A stretch of DNA of 64,000 nt. Origin: Imbricaverruca yamaguchii. Lineage: Eukaryota; Arthropoda; Thecostraca; Neoverrucidae. The stretch's first letter is position 1; each line of letters opens with the position of its first letter. The stretch spans positions 280,275-344,274 of the forward strand of contig JAOTOL010001180.1 in the NCBI GenBank assembly GCA_034440575.1, written 5' to 3'. The position numbers and the translations under genes were made by a program. Positions 1 through 13,132 of this stretch are shown here, piece after piece. A model generated the notes under the pieces. The model made no database searches and had not been told where the DNA came from. It saw only the letters and a program-made list of their open reading frames with translations.

Positions 1-700
1 ATGTGAAACTGGCCAAGCCTTCCCTTCCTCCCCACATGTGACGTGCGGTGAAAGAACTACGGGAGAACAAGGCTATTGTCATGCGCAAAGCTGATTAGTC
101 AGCCATATATGCTATTATGGAAAAAGCAGACCATGATGAAAAACTCAGCGTAATCTTGACCGATAATACCCAGTTCCAAAGAATAATACGTATCCGATAG
201 ATGAGCTCAAGAAGAAAGCAAACGACCTGATCTATATGGCTGACACGCATATTACAGATGAGAAGCTACATAAAATTACATGTGATTATTCCCCTGGGTA
301 TTTGCATGGAGATCCAAAGATCCACAAAACCGGCTATCCCATGCGACCGATCATCTCGCAGACCCCACTCCTCACTTATCACTTGGCGAAGTACTTAAAC
401 CAGGTATTCGTACCCTTTGTGCTCCCAAGCGTTCTCCACGATATCCCGCCGAATTAATTGACCTGATTAAAGGCAAGGAGAAACGCGGTGAACTGGCTTC
501 CATGGACGTTTGCAGCCTATTTTCTACCATGGCAATAGAACGGTGTACAGCATGCTCTATGCACTATGAATACACCCTTTGGATGTCCAAGTGGTGTGCT
601 TTGCTGTCAAATAGATGGCATTTTCATGGGATCACCGCTAGGCGTGCTCTTTGCGCAGGTCTTCATAACCCACATTGAACAGGTAGTGTTGCAGGGACTC
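1..700 (+). mobile_element. Penelope-like element, decayed reverse transcriptase part
   Basis: Broken reverse-transcriptase reading frames. Around 236-457 a frame contains GYLHGDPKIHK followed by RPIIS and TYHLAKYL, a signature I recognise from Penelope-like RTs. After a frameshift near 430-450, another frame reads LIDLIKGKEKRGELASMDVC and then SLFSTM. Near 614-665 a third piece reads DGIFMGSPLGVLFAQVF, matching the conserved MGSPLGP RT block. No YxDD catalytic motif is visible before the sequence runs into the homopolymer block at about 735. It starts beyond the left edge. The order (RT here, GIY-YIG piece at 1.5-1.9 kb, same strand) suggests one plus-strand element. It is not functional as written. 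Confidence 0.7.
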
Positions 701-734
701 GGCGCGGAGCCCCGCACTCCAATGTCGCTAGTGT

Positions 735-910
735 CCTAAAATTTCTTCCCCCTAAAATTTGTGGGGGGAGAAAAAAAGTTTTTTGTATAAAAAAAAAATT
801 TAAAAAAAAAAAAAAATAACCCCAAAAAAAAAAAAAAAAAAAAAATTTTTTAAAAAAATTTCATTCAATCATAAAAATTATTTTTTTGTTATTTTTTAAA
901 AAATCCACCA

Positions 911-945
<35 letters not shown>
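735..945. other. A/T homopolymer block, possible sequence artefact
   Basis: About 210 bp made almost only of long A runs with short T, C and G runs, including poly-A stretches of more than 25 bases. It interrupts the Penelope RT frame. It does not look like a normal microsatellite because no unit repeats. A consensus or polishing artefact is as likely as real low-complexity DNA. Confidence 0.55.
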
Positions 946-948
<3 letters not shown>

Positions 949-1499
949 TCGCTATGTTGTCGATGTTTGGCTAGATGTGCGGGACATACAGCTCTTGTCA
1001 AGGCTCAAGTGAAGGCTAGAAGTTCCAGGTCTATACTTCACTCTGGAGTTGAGCATTAAAGACAAGATAAGTTTTTTTGGATGTGCCTATCGACGGTAGT
1101 AGTGGGCTATTTGCAACTAGTGTCCATTGTAAGCCCAAGTATGTAGATATAAAGATAGCGTCACCAGCGCGTATGTGAACAGATACTAGACACTAATACC
1201 TGGCAACTAGTGCGCACATAATTACGCAAAGTAAAGCAAATGCTCGTTCACAACTCTCCGGTGCTTACAATCGACAAGCATATCAGAGACGCCGCCACTA
1301 AGCACGTCACAGCCCAGTCCCCCAACACAGGACACCATATGCAAGCTGTTCTACAAAAAATAGTATGTCCCCTGTTTACCTGGCCGATGGAAAGGTGCTT
1401 CAAAATATTGTGAAAAAGTCACTGTAAGCCTGTTGTCCCCGACGATGAACTAAAACTAGTCATTTTCTATAAGAATCCTACCACTCGTTTACTCGTTAT

Positions 1500-1860
1500 C
1501 CAAAGCAACCCATCGTGTGACAAATCACCGCTGAAGCAGTCCAATGGAATCTGTCAATACAAATGCACAATTAGAGACTGCGCTCCGTTCAGGCAGCAAT
1601 TTCATTGGAATGACAACATCTTCACTCAGGAACTGTATCACCATGCACGTGTGGAGGGATGGCCCACAAACGCACACCAACAAACATCACGACACACGCG
1701 TCACGAGACAACAAATGGTTGACAATGCCACTATCATCGTCAGATCACACGACCCAAGACGCCTTCACATACTAGAGGCCATATACATACGACAAAGATA
1801 CCCGGCTATAAACCGGCAGGTCAATGCGCGCGGTACTCTGTCGCTGTATGACGGATAACC
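1500..1860 (+). mobile_element. Penelope-like element, GIY-YIG endonuclease-like piece
   Basis: The frame at 1544-1858 reads FIGMTTSSLRNCITMH, then VDNATII and RLHILEAIYI, ending near YPAINRQVN. This is the pattern of the C-terminal GIY-YIG-type endonuclease region of Penelope-like elements (recognised from memory of the family). A cysteine-containing lead-in, CQYKCTIRDCAP, sits in a different frame just upstream (about 1551-1590), so a frameshift near 1595 separates the two. It is most likely the 3' half of the element whose RT pieces start the window. 946-1499 between them shows no recognisable motif. Confidence 0.6.
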
Positions 1861-2183
1861 CCTGGGGCCAATGTGATCCATTGTGACCCTAAAGCTAAAA
1901 TAGGGGGTATTTCTGGCGGGACCTTGTGAATAGCGGCCAACATTGGAGTTATTTATATGCTGTGTGATGTCACCCAAATATGCTTCGCACGCTCATTTTC
2001 CGGTGTGTTTGAAAATGAGCTGACCGATATGTACTGTGGTAACCTAATTATTGCGAGCGAACGCTTACGCATGCTAAACGATACCCGCATTCGATTTATA
2101 TATACGCGACTTCCACTCTTGTATCTTCACCATGATCGGTGTAATATATTATCTGTGTGATTTCGTTAACAATCGGCACTTGC

Positions 2184-2218
2184 TCCTGATGATGTCAGGT
2201 GAAACGACGAAACGTCGA
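2184..2218 (+). ncRNA. Hammerhead-like core downstream of Penelope relic (degenerate)
   Basis: CTGATGA (2186-2192) is followed by a short possible stem and then GAAACGTC (2209-2216), matching the spacing of the hammerhead core boxes CUGANGA and GAAA with a GUC cleavage triplet. Stem II is weak (GTC/GAC with a bulged T) and stem I pairs over only about 2 bp. It lies about 330 bp after the GIY-YIG piece, the same relative place as the better motif at 37,063-37,098. Hammerhead motifs are known in Penelope-like elements. This copy is probably inactive. Confidence 0.3.
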
Positions 2219-2367
2219 TGTAATGGAAATCAACTATGCATTCTTTAAGCCAAATATCTTTACTCATGAAGAGCTTCGGCACCATTTTGAGTCAACACCA
2301 ATGCGGACGCAAAACCATATCAAAGAATCTAATAAACAGCGAAGTCGCAGTGACCTTTTACCAGCAA

Positions 2368-4109
<1,742 letters not shown>

Positions 4110-4260
4110 GGCATTGGTAGCTCAGTTGCCAAGCTGAGCGTTTGGGAAGCCAGAGGTGCTGAGTTCGGCCCCCGGGGTTAATCTGCCCGCCTTCCTGTCA
4201 GGGCGAGAGGCAGGCGACGCCATATAGCCCCGCCTGGTGCGTCGTAAAGCCGGACAGACA
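4110..4260 (+). mobile_element. tRNA-derived SINE fragment
   Basis: A tRNA-like head has an A-box-like TGGTAGCTCAGTTG (about 4115-4128) and a B-box-like GAGTTCGGCCCC (about 4161-4172). After it comes a body ending near GCGTCGTAAAGCC. The same body end, GCGTCGTAAAAC, follows the B box of the fragment near 12.1 kb, so the two probably belong to one SINE family. It is too diverged in the acceptor stem for a real tRNA gene. Confidence 0.5.
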
Positions 4261-4261
4261 A

Positions 4262-5460
4262 CTGGGCGGCAGCGGTATGGTCGGGTTGTGATGTCGAGCG
4301 CGACACGGTCCACTGTTGGCTTTTCATCCGATGTGTCTGTGGCGGCAGAGGGAAACATGGTGGGCGTGGCTGTCACCATGATATGGGAGGGCTGCCAGAT
4401 TTGCTTTTGGTGCGGCCTACAAGAGCGCAAACGCAGCGTGATTTTGGGTTCTTCGTTTTCAGTAGGTTCTATTCCCATACACTTCGTCTCAGAACACATG
4501 TTTCAGTTATTTATTTATTGACCTGCTCGTAGTAGGTCAGATCTGTTGCATCCGACTTTCGTTCAAGACCTCTCTATTTTCGAAGACACACGGCAATGGA
4601 ACACTAAAACGCGACATTTTGGTGACGTTGTATCACAGAAAAACATTGAGTTGCTTGGTTGGCTTGCAGTTTGTTCAAGATATCCGGTTGATCACCTGCA
4701 TGCGGAAGCCTTCGCTACTCTATCGGGTAGGTGTGATCTGGTAGGAATACGGTCTAATTGATAGGTATTGGAAGCAGTCACTAATAGTTGTCCCGGTTTC
4801 TCCACCTTCATTGTATCGCCCTTCGCGGACTTCAACCAGTCCTATTTCAGTCAATTAACCCCTACTTGGCTGATGGGTGTTCAGCACGAGTTTTATGATG
4901 TCGATATATCCTCGAACGTACTAAACTGTACTAATGCGATCGTAATGTGATATAAGCTGAACGGGTATGCCCTCATAAGCCCGACAGGTGTTGTTGCGTC
5001 ACAGCCAACGTCCACCTATTGTGTTGCATAGTTGTGCAATAATATAGGAATGCTAGCGAAGTCTGCTGCTCTTGCTGCAATCGAAGGTGCAATCGCAGCC
5101 CCAGTGACGTGGACAGTGGCCAAACTCACATTCTCTATATCTCGCAGTTGTCAAGCTGGCCTCTGATATGGATCGGAACCCGTCTGTAATGGTCGTGAAA
5201 GTTGATGAATGCCAATATCTTGCATGCATTTGTGCATGTACATCACAACTAGATGGAGGCAGCAGCAGTTTTGATGAGTTCATTACTGGATACCTTACGT
5301 GGACTACTAATGTCTGCTTTGAAAGAAAAGTCCAACTTGGCATGTGCACGTGGGAAGTACGTAAACCATTATACCATGGTATTTATGCAATCTTCGCTCT
5401 TCTGATGGATTATGCCTGTGACTCTTCACTTCAGTTTTGTTTCGTCTATATTGCATCGTC
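4262..5460. other. Gene-poor stretch
   Basis: No recognisable gene, RNA or repeat. Only short unsupported open frames. Confidence 0.5.
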
Positions 5461-5779
5461 GATTGACTATTCGGACACCAGGACAGAGCAGCATCGCGTG
5501 TGAGGCTGTTGACTGTTCGGACACTAGGGCAGGGCAGCATCGCGTGTGAGGCTGTTGACTGTTCGGACACTAGGGCAGGGCAGCATCGCGTGTGAGGCTG
5601 TTGACTGTTCGGACACTAGGGCAGGGCAACATCGCGTGTGAGGTTGTTGACTGTTCTGACACTAGGGCAGAGCAGCATCGCGTGTGAGGCTGTTGACTGT
5701 TCGGAAACTAGGGCAGGGCAGCATCGCGTGTGAGGCTGTTGACTGTTCGGACACTAGGGTAGAGCAACATCGCGTATGA
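5461..5779. repeat. 46-bp minisatellite, about 7 copies
   Basis: Tandem units of 46 bp containing GACTGTTCGGACACTAGGGC and CAGCATCGCGTGTGAGG. The copies differ at a few positions and decay toward both edges. Confidence 0.93.
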
Positions 5780-6388
5780 AGATATTGTTGATCACTCGTG
5801 GTTGAAGCCCCACAGAAAGGCTCCTACTGCGGAATGGCCGTCGCTGGGCGATGTCCTAATACCGTTTTCTAATTTACTCCGTACAATGTGACCGGTTATA
5901 GTGCTGGCATAGCCAGCCCTCAGCCACAGAGCAAGTCGTAGAGCAAGTCCTGTGTTTTCCTTCCCAAGCTCTGCGACCTGCACCCACCGACATGATGTCG
6001 CCACTCGCACACAGTGCCGTGTCCCGGGCTAGGTCGGGATCCGTTCACAGCAACCCGGCTGTTTCGCCGGGTCTGAAGCCGTCACGTCGCCTCACGAAGC
6101 GCACGGTTCGTCGTGATCGGACCTGTGCTCGTGCAGCTGCGTCGTGGGTGGTCGACATCGTTCGGAGCATGATCCAACTGGTGCCTGCAAGCGTCACACG
6201 CTACCCAGACGAACCGCCGTCATAATACAGGCGGCCCGGTGTCGTATGGAGTTGCAAAGTCGACGGTCGACGGTCGGATAGACTCCGGCTGTCGCCACCC
6301 ATCTGGCCAGTTACACGTCGTCCGCACTGACCGCCGCCGCCCGGCGCCGGCCGTCGTGTGGCCCAGTCATGACCGGCGCACTGACGCG
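5780..6388. other. Gene-poor stretch
   Basis: Nothing recognisable. Short open frames lack domains or a credible start context. Confidence 0.5.
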
Positions 6389-6435
6389 CGCCGTTACCGC
6401 CCCATTACCGCCCCATTACCGCCCCATTACCGCCC
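6389..6435. repeat. 12-bp tandem repeat (CCGCCCCATTAC)
   Basis: Three full copies and a partial of CCGCCCCATTAC at the edge of a GC-rich block. Confidence 0.85.
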
Positions 6436-6939
6436 CACAATCGAAGACTTGGCCCAAGGCGCCGGCCGCGCGACCTCGGCCGGCCGGAACGACAGGAAGT
6501 GGCCGGTGTGGATGTGGGCTGGGTACGGCCGGGGCGCGGATCGGCCTCTCGGGGCCCGGGCGGATGGCGCTGGCTGAGGTCATCGGGAGCGGGGCGGCGC
6601 CGTCCGCCAGGGTGTAGTGGTGGATTGGGCGGGTGGCTTGTGGGTGGCGCTGTGCAGATGTTGGACGTGTTCGCCCGACCGTTGCGGTGCGGACTGACCC
6701 CACTGGTGCAGTGCAGGATATTGGTGGATTCGTCGTACGGTTCCGGTCGTGGTTGGTGCGCGCCGGATGCAGAGCCCGCGCCTGTGCGAAGCGATGATTT
6801 TGCGCCCGTCTCGTTTAAGGCAACGGTAACGTTACGAAGGCCCCAGCCCATTGGTGGCTGGTTCACCCACAGGGCTCACACACATTTAAATACGTCATCC
6901 GGAATGGTGTGGGGCAGGGGGCGCCAGTCATGCGACAGC
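6436..6939. other. GC-rich block without a supported gene
   Basis: Markedly richer in G+C than its neighbours, so long open frames exist on both strands. None shows a domain, signal peptide or conserved motif. I treat them as composition effects. Confidence 0.5.
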
Positions 6940-7062
6940 TTCCCAAGTGGCTCAGTCGGCAAAACGCTGGCCTTCGGTTCGGTCTGTCCTGGGAACATGC
7001 GGTTGGGACCGATGCGCCCGCTTCGATTCGGCCCCTGGCTGCGAAGGCCTACCACACATTCC
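6940..7062 (+). mobile_element. tRNA-derived SINE-like fragment (weak)
   Basis: AGTGGCTCAGTCGGC (about 6949-6963) resembles a tRNA A box and GCTTCGATTCGGCCCC (about 7020-7035) a B box. The roughly 60-bp spacing is acceptable for a tRNA-like promoter. The flanks show no clear target duplication. Confidence 0.35.
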
Positions 7063-7179
7063 AATTAATTTCCTGCAAAAAGTTCCACGTCGGATTTGCT
7101 TTGGCTGGTATAGGGTTTGATAGCTCACCTGGCCCATGTCCGAAAGAGGCCGAGAAATGCTATTCTGGAGAATTTCCAC

Positions 7180-7380
7180 GCTTCTTATTCTGTGATGTGT
7201 TTCATCCTCCGCCATCCTCATCCGGATTCTCTCTGGAGGACGTCTGTGCTTCTTGTCCTGCGGTGTGTTTCATCATCCACCGTCTTCGTTCAGATTCTTT
7301 ATGGAGAACTTCTGCGCTTCTTATCATGTGGTGTGTTTCATCTCCCGCCGTCCTCGTCCAGATGCCTTCTGGAGAACAGC
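7180..7380. repeat. 68-bp tandem repeat, 3 copies
   Basis: Three diverged copies of a unit of about 68 bp, each starting GCTTCTT, containing GTGTTTCATC and ending near GGAGAAC or GGAGGAC. A partial fourth copy may precede it (CTGGAGAATTTCCAC). Confidence 0.85.
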
Positions 7381-8100
7381 TATGAAATGGTCGTCAACCG
7401 GTCTTTCGCACTCGTGCGCCTTGAAGGTCTAATCATCGATGAATCAATTCACCTCCGTATCAAACATGTACCTGCTGGCTGCAGGCTATTGTGTGCTTAC
7501 CCAACATCTCACGGCGGTGCCGGCGCGGCGCCACCAGACGTTGTGACTGACGTTTGGTCGCCTTGCCCAGCCCGACCGTGAGCTCGGCGGCGGTGTGCTG
7601 CCACTTTCCGCGGGAAGGGCCGGTCTTTCCTGCCGCTCAGCAGTCCTGCCTGGCGGCACAGCACAGTGATGTCGACGGATTTGCCGAATCGGCCAGGTCT
7701 AGGCCGAGTTCGCGATAATTGGCGCGGCATTTGCCGGCTGCCGTCTGCCGCGCGCCGGCTGGGCGACTCGCCCGGACTCCGCCGACCCGGCGGCTCGGCC
7801 GGTCGCGCGTCTCGCCGAGTCGAGCCGTGCACACGACGTGCCGGCACCGGCTGGGCGTGCTCGGGCGGCGTGCACTGCGCAGCCGTGGTAGCCGGCCCGG
7901 AATGGATGGCAGGGTTGGTTGAGGCTGGGGTTTCCACGTGCTTTATTTTTAGGGACATTGGCGACTTCCGAGGTCGTTTGTGTTTCTTTCCACTGCATCC
8001 CGCGCCAGATTGGCGTCAAAGCACACTGAAGGGAATGTTGGAGTGGCCGCGAGTTTCGGTTAGAGGGGAGGGGGTTAGAGGGTGGGAGACACGATATAAT
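7381..8100. other. GC-rich stretch without a supported gene
   Basis: High G+C from about 7510 to 7910, with overlapping open frames on both strands and no recognisable product. Confidence 0.45.
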
Positions 8101-10579
8101 TTTTTTGCGAATGGTTTCCATGCAGCCCCATGAACGTTATACTAGGTTACCAGATGTATACGAGGTTTCCAGAAGCTCGCGGGGAAGGACGTATCCTTCT
8201 GCCCCTCCCCAATTTGACGATACCTATCGAAGGAAGCCAAAGTAGGCAGAAGATTGCTTCGTTTCGTGAGATGTGCTGTGTTTTGGTCGTGCTTTGTTGT
8301 ATGTTATTTATCACATAATGGTTTGCGCTGTGTGATTACCGGCGCTGTTGAAAGGCGTGTCTGGCCAAGCCAATTACCAAAACCACCTTCAAGGAGCTAT
8401 TTCACACACAATAATTTATGAGGGCAATATCAAGTGCATTTGTGTCTTAGCAACAATGTTTCATGCACGTAATTTTATTTAGCGTTGGTCCACCTTGTAT
8501 CGGTACTGGAATGCATCGACGTAATGGAAAGTAATTTGAATTTTTTAGCTCACTGAACGTTAGACGCGAACTCGTGCAACGTAGCCGAACTGCACCACAT
8601 ACTGAGTGTGATACGGAAAATGCGATAGGCAAGTGAATGGGTACTTTGGGAATTCACTTTTGCGAAGTAATTTGAAGTGATTTGCAGCGTAAAGTGAATG
8701 TACCGTCCATCAACAACTTAGGCTGGTCCAAATTATAACGGAAATGAACTCCATTCAATGGAATATCAGACCTTATACACTTTTTTAAAAGAATGTATGG
8801 TATGTTGTCGGACCGAAGCGCACATATCTTATGGTTACAACATTTACTCATAACAATGCTCAGAAAAAGCCAACATACTTTATCGTCTTAAGCTGGGCTA
8901 TGAAAGAGCCAGCATGTAACTCGTCGCTGGCACTTAGTTGATGATGTTGGTGAGAGATATGTATTTTGACAAACTTGGCCGAGCCAACATCACGCATGGT
9001 CGGGGTGAGACTTATGCGGGTAGGTGTAAACAGTGCCGACCATCCTTAAGCAGGCATTGATGCAGTTTGGCAATTACTGAGGGTCACTCGATCCATGCAG
9101 GCGTGTGTTAGGTGAGATCGAGTGAATATGTCTAGATAAGTAGGTATATATTATGCATTGGTAGAAGTGTAGGATGCTGGTATATAATTTCTTTGGAATC
9201 TAGAATGTAGTATTGGTTATGGTGTTGAGTGTGTTTTTGTCCAGGCTTATAGTACTTTCGCTTTACAGGCTTGACCCAGATGGCCCCTGTGGCTGTTATT
9301 AAGTAGCATTTTAGATCTTTATGACGCAGAGGTTTGTAATATTAATAGGCTGAACGGGAGAAGAATGCAGGCATCAGTGATGTCCAAGACCGTCTACTGC
9401 AGGACTGCTTACGACAGGAAATCAGTGATATCCAAGGCCGACCACTGCAGATCGAAATATCTACGTTCAGTCCGAGCATCCACGCAATCCAACCACCACA
9501 GTCTCACAACAAACAAGGAACGTTGCCATTTTAACCCAATGCAACTGAAGGACTTCCTTGTCGGCGGACCTGCTCTCCACACTATCGTACGTCTTTCCTT
9601 TTAAAATCGACGGTAAGGTTACACACCCTTTGACAATTGCTTACTGAACAGCCCTTTGGTAAATTGTGTACCAACCCGTCCTTTGAATACTTGTGCAAGT
9701 CCTTTAATGAATTGTATATACCACGAGCTCCGCCAGCTGCGTTGATGTAAACAGAGTAGGTAGGCGCTTGCGGCACATACGATAAGTACAGAAAAGCAGC
9801 CATTGAATAATTTAAAAATCTTCTTACCTTGGATGGTTCCTGAATCCTCGATAATCTCAACAGGTACCGAACGGAGGACAAGGTTGGTTTGATAAATATA
9901 GCGATTTGGTGAGAAAAAAACGTATCAGCTATATTGTGAATCATGTTTGATTCTGATGACTTCGTTTAGCCTGCCAAATAGCGCTAAAGCATTGCTAAAA
10001 ATTGCTCGAATGCATGTTTTCTTCGTAGCCTTTAAACTATGAGGTAAACCTGACAACGGAGGAATTAGAAGAGCCACTAATTAATGAACGGTTTCTCACC
10101 ACGTTTTTAGAAAGCACGAAGGCTTCACAATCTGCTGACCTCAATACTCGAATAAACTCTTGAAAACATGGATATTTCTTCCCAATAATTCCAGTTCGGT
10201 AGTTTTCATTCATGCTCTAACACCTTCAAAAGAACCAGATAACATGGAACTGTCCGAGACAGCCCAGTTGCCCTTCGTGGTCGAAGGCCTGGCTGCACGA
10301 GACGGCTCCCCTGCTGAAACCTGCATGGCGTTCTATGGTATCCAAGAGTGTCGACTGAGTGACCCCTGTCGGCAGTGCCTGGGTTTTATGCAGGCCGACC
10401 ACCAAGTGGCAGCCGAGACGACGGCCCCCAGCATCGTCACGAAGCGCCTCGTGGCGGCCACCCGCTGTTGTCATGTCCCAGCTGATCATTGCTTCAGCGA
10501 TCCCCGGTGTGGTTCATTCCCACTGGCGAGCTGTCGTCTGGCCATTGGCCGATGGTCGCGGTGTGGAGTGGAGAGGGTT
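8101..10579. other. Gene-poor stretch
   Basis: About 2.5 kb with no feature that I can support. Open frames are short, uncorrelated with base composition and lack known motifs. Confidence 0.5.
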
Positions 10580-11065
10580 GCCGCTTCTCTGGCTCCGTAG
10601 CCGTCAGCGGCTGTGGAAGGTGGGGCTGCAGGCAGGCCGCTTCTCTGGCTCCGTAGCAGTCAGCGACTGTGGAGGGTGGGGTTGCAGGCAGTGCCGCTTC
10701 GCCGGCTCCGTAGCCGTCAGCGGCTGTGGAGGGTGGGGCTGCAGGCAGGCCGCTTCGCCGGCTCCGTAGCCGTCAGCGGCTGTGGAGGGTGGGGCTGCAG
10801 GCAGGCCGCTTCGCCGGCTCCGTAGCAGTCAGCGGCTGTGGAGGGTGGGGTTGCAGGCAGTGCCTCTTCTCTGGCTCCGTAGCCGTCAACGGCTGTGGAG
10901 GGTGGGGCTGCAGGCAGTGCCGCTTCGCCGGCTCCGTAGCAGTCAGCGGCTGTGGAGGGTGGGGTTGCAGGCAGTGCCGCTTCGCCGGCTCCGTAGCCGT
11001 CAGCGGCTGTGGAGGGTGGGGCTGCAGGCAGTGCCGCTTCGCCGGCTCCGTAGCCGTCAGCGGCT
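10580..11065. repeat. 56-bp GC-rich minisatellite, about 8.7 copies
   Basis: The unit reads roughly GCCGCTTCGCCGGCTCCGTA followed by GCCGTCAGCGGCTGTGG and GGGTGGGGCTGCAGGCAG. Because 56 is not a multiple of 3, the same unit is read in three frames in turn, which gives long overlapping open frames on both strands. Copies alternate at a few positions (GCCGTC versus CAGTCA, GCAGTGCC versus GCAGGCC), as if they expanded as higher-order pairs. Confidence 0.95.
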
Positions 11066-11380
11066 TTGTCCGAACAACCGGTCGAGTGGAAAGCATGGCT
11101 GTGATCGTCACAGCTCGACACAGCACGAGATTCCGATTGGCTCTCCCCGTCGCGTGTCGAGAGCCGCGAGGCGTCGACGTGCGGGCGGCGCGATCGACAG
11201 GGCCTGCACGCAGACTGTAGAGTCACGTTTGGCGTGCGCTGTCCCCGGGGCCGTCATGCACATGCCGCACTGTCGGGCCACTATCGGGTGTTCTCACGCG
11301 TCTTCCATTAATATCCATCCTCGAGAACGACGCACCGACAGGCCCCAGACCGGCTCCCAAGGACAACCGGCGCTAGGCCA
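11066..11380. other. Unannotated gap
   Basis: Nothing recognisable between the two minisatellites. Confidence 0.5.
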
Positions 11381-11524
11381 ACCTTTGTGACAGACATCTG
11401 GCACCTTTGTGACAGACATCTGGCACCTTTGTGACAGACATCTGGCACCTTCGTGACAGATATCTGACACCTTGTGACAACCATCGGACACCACTGTGAC
11501 AGACATCTGGCACCATTGTGACAG
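11381..11524. repeat. 22-bp minisatellite, about 6 copies
   Basis: Tandem copies of ACCTTTGTGACAGACATCTGGC, clean in the first three copies and degenerating to the right. Confidence 0.93.
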
Positions 11525-11990
11525 GGAAGAAGCCATCCACGTTCCTTCGAACACTGTTAGGACACATGCACGCAAGTTATTGCGTGATAGCACATTGCTG
11601 GAGGCAGCATGTGTGTTAGCCCGTAATACCGAAAGCATTGCGGGATGCAGCTTGTAGGCCCATGTCGGAATTTGAAAACCATGCCGGCGGTCACCCCGGC
11701 CTTTCAAGTTTGGCAAATGACATCAATGATGACACTGGTGCAGCCATGACACCATTGGTGCGTACCCGTGTGGATGTCCAGCATACAAGAGAAGACCAAC
11801 TGCCATGTTTCGGCAGAAGTATTGTCCATCCAGTAAGTATGAGAATAGTTAATTTTCTGTAGCGGCGCCTCTTTAGACAGCTCTCTTACTGCTGTTTCTT
11901 GGCCGGATGGTAAGCTTCACTGATCTGTAATTTGTTTAGGTACTCGTACGAAGCTATTCGTACCTTTCCAACTGGCTGCACGACTAGGAC
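11525..11990. other. Gene-poor stretch
   Basis: No supported feature. Confidence 0.5.
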
Positions 11991-12135
11991 TCTATACATT
12001 CGTGTCTCAATGTTGGCTGACTGGCACGCCAGAGGTTCGGGGTTCGATTCCCCTCGCCCTTCTGCCAGTGTGAGGGGCGGGCGGCACGATGTGGCCTCAG
12101 CTGCTGAGTGCGTCGTAAAACTACAATCCAATCCA
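11991..12135 (+). mobile_element. tRNA-derived SINE fragment
   Basis: A strong B box, GGGGTTCGATTCCCCTC (about 12037-12053), is preceded by a degenerate tRNA-like head. The body ends at GCGTCGTAAAACTACAATCC, shared in part with the 4.1-kb fragment. The lack of a foldable acceptor stem argues against a functional tRNA gene. Confidence 0.5.
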
Positions 12136-12984
12136 CGATGGCGAGCTGTTCAGTGTGTCGTCATCCGATTCAAAATAAATTCATTCCATTCACCCGCCGT
12201 GCGTACCCAGCCGGCCGGCTGAGCGTCTCGAGTCGCCTAACTGCCGGCCGTTGGCGCCATCCAGCGGCCACCGCCGGGCGGCGGCGCCACCGTCGCGCCG
12301 CGATCTGCCGCCTCCGCCGCAGCCTCTCAGGCCCGACGGTGGCGCCCCGGGCGGCCGGCGACAGCACTAGGCGTGGCGCCGGCGGCGGCCGGCGCGCCGC
12401 ACGCGCCGCGACGCTGCGTGACACGGCCCGTGCCATTTGTGAAGTCACGGCGGCGCGAGGTCGCCCCCCCACCCAGATAGGTGTCAGTGGAGCAGCGCGC
12501 TGATGGCGGGGTGCACCTGCGCACCTTGCCAGCACACCCACGTTCAGCCCCGATTAATGACGTCACGACGCCGCATTGCAGAGCTCAGTGGTGCACAGTG
12601 GTGCGACCACAGTGGTCCCTGTTGTCCGGAATGCAATGCGCTGGTTGGTGATTGTGCATTCAGACTATGGATATTTAAAAGCAACAGAATATGTAGTACA
12701 ATGCATCTATTGGGCAGTGCCGTTTTGATTGTTTCTTCACTAGCAAGTTTATTAATGCTTCATTGGATTAAGCTTGGCGACATTTCTGCAACATTTGGTG
12801 TTTTGCTGCTCAGAGGTTAGGTAGCATTTGCGATCATTTCACGGGAGGCTGTGGAACTGTCGAATTGCCATTTGCAGCGTCGCCGAGTTGGATGTTCCGG
12901 GGTCTGCAAATGCCCTAAACGGCTTTGGGGCTGGTAATTCATTTCTGCTCCCGGAAAGGAACTTGCATTATGTGTCTGTTCTCT
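12136..12984. other. GC-rich block and spacer
   Basis: About 12,195-12,480 is extremely rich in GC and CGCC/GGCG motifs, giving arginine/proline-rich frames on both strands with no domain. The rest is ordinary spacer. The poly(A) signal of gene A follows at 12,985. Confidence 0.45.
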
Positions 12985-12990
12985 TTTATT
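12985..12990 (-). terminator. Poly(A) signal of cuticle gene A
   Basis: AATAAA on the minus strand, about 143 bp after the stop of gene A. Confidence 0.55.
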
Positions 12991-13132
12991 TATACCAAAC
13001 ACATATTCAAGCTATAAATACACATTTTGAAAGAACATGCGTGGGCAGGGCTGTTCGTCACCTCCGAACATACTCTCAACACATTGCCTGGCCATAGGCG
13101 GGGATAGGGGCGGCATACGTCGGCCTAGGCAT

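Noticed and set aside
5461..5779. CRISPR-like array
   Set aside because: The 46-bp units are contiguous with no unique spacers, and the genome is eukaryotic; the same holds for the 62-, 39- and 34-bp arrays.
10717..11226. Long open frames on both strands in the 56-bp repeat
   Set aside because: Repeat-driven openness in several frames at once; no evidence of a gene.
12020..12060. tRNA gene with B box GGTTCGATTCC
   Set aside because: No matching acceptor stem or credible anticodon arm; the body matches another SINE fragment.
12108..12541. Arginine/proline-rich frames in a GC-rich block
   Set aside because: Overlapping frames on both strands caused by GC-rich composition.
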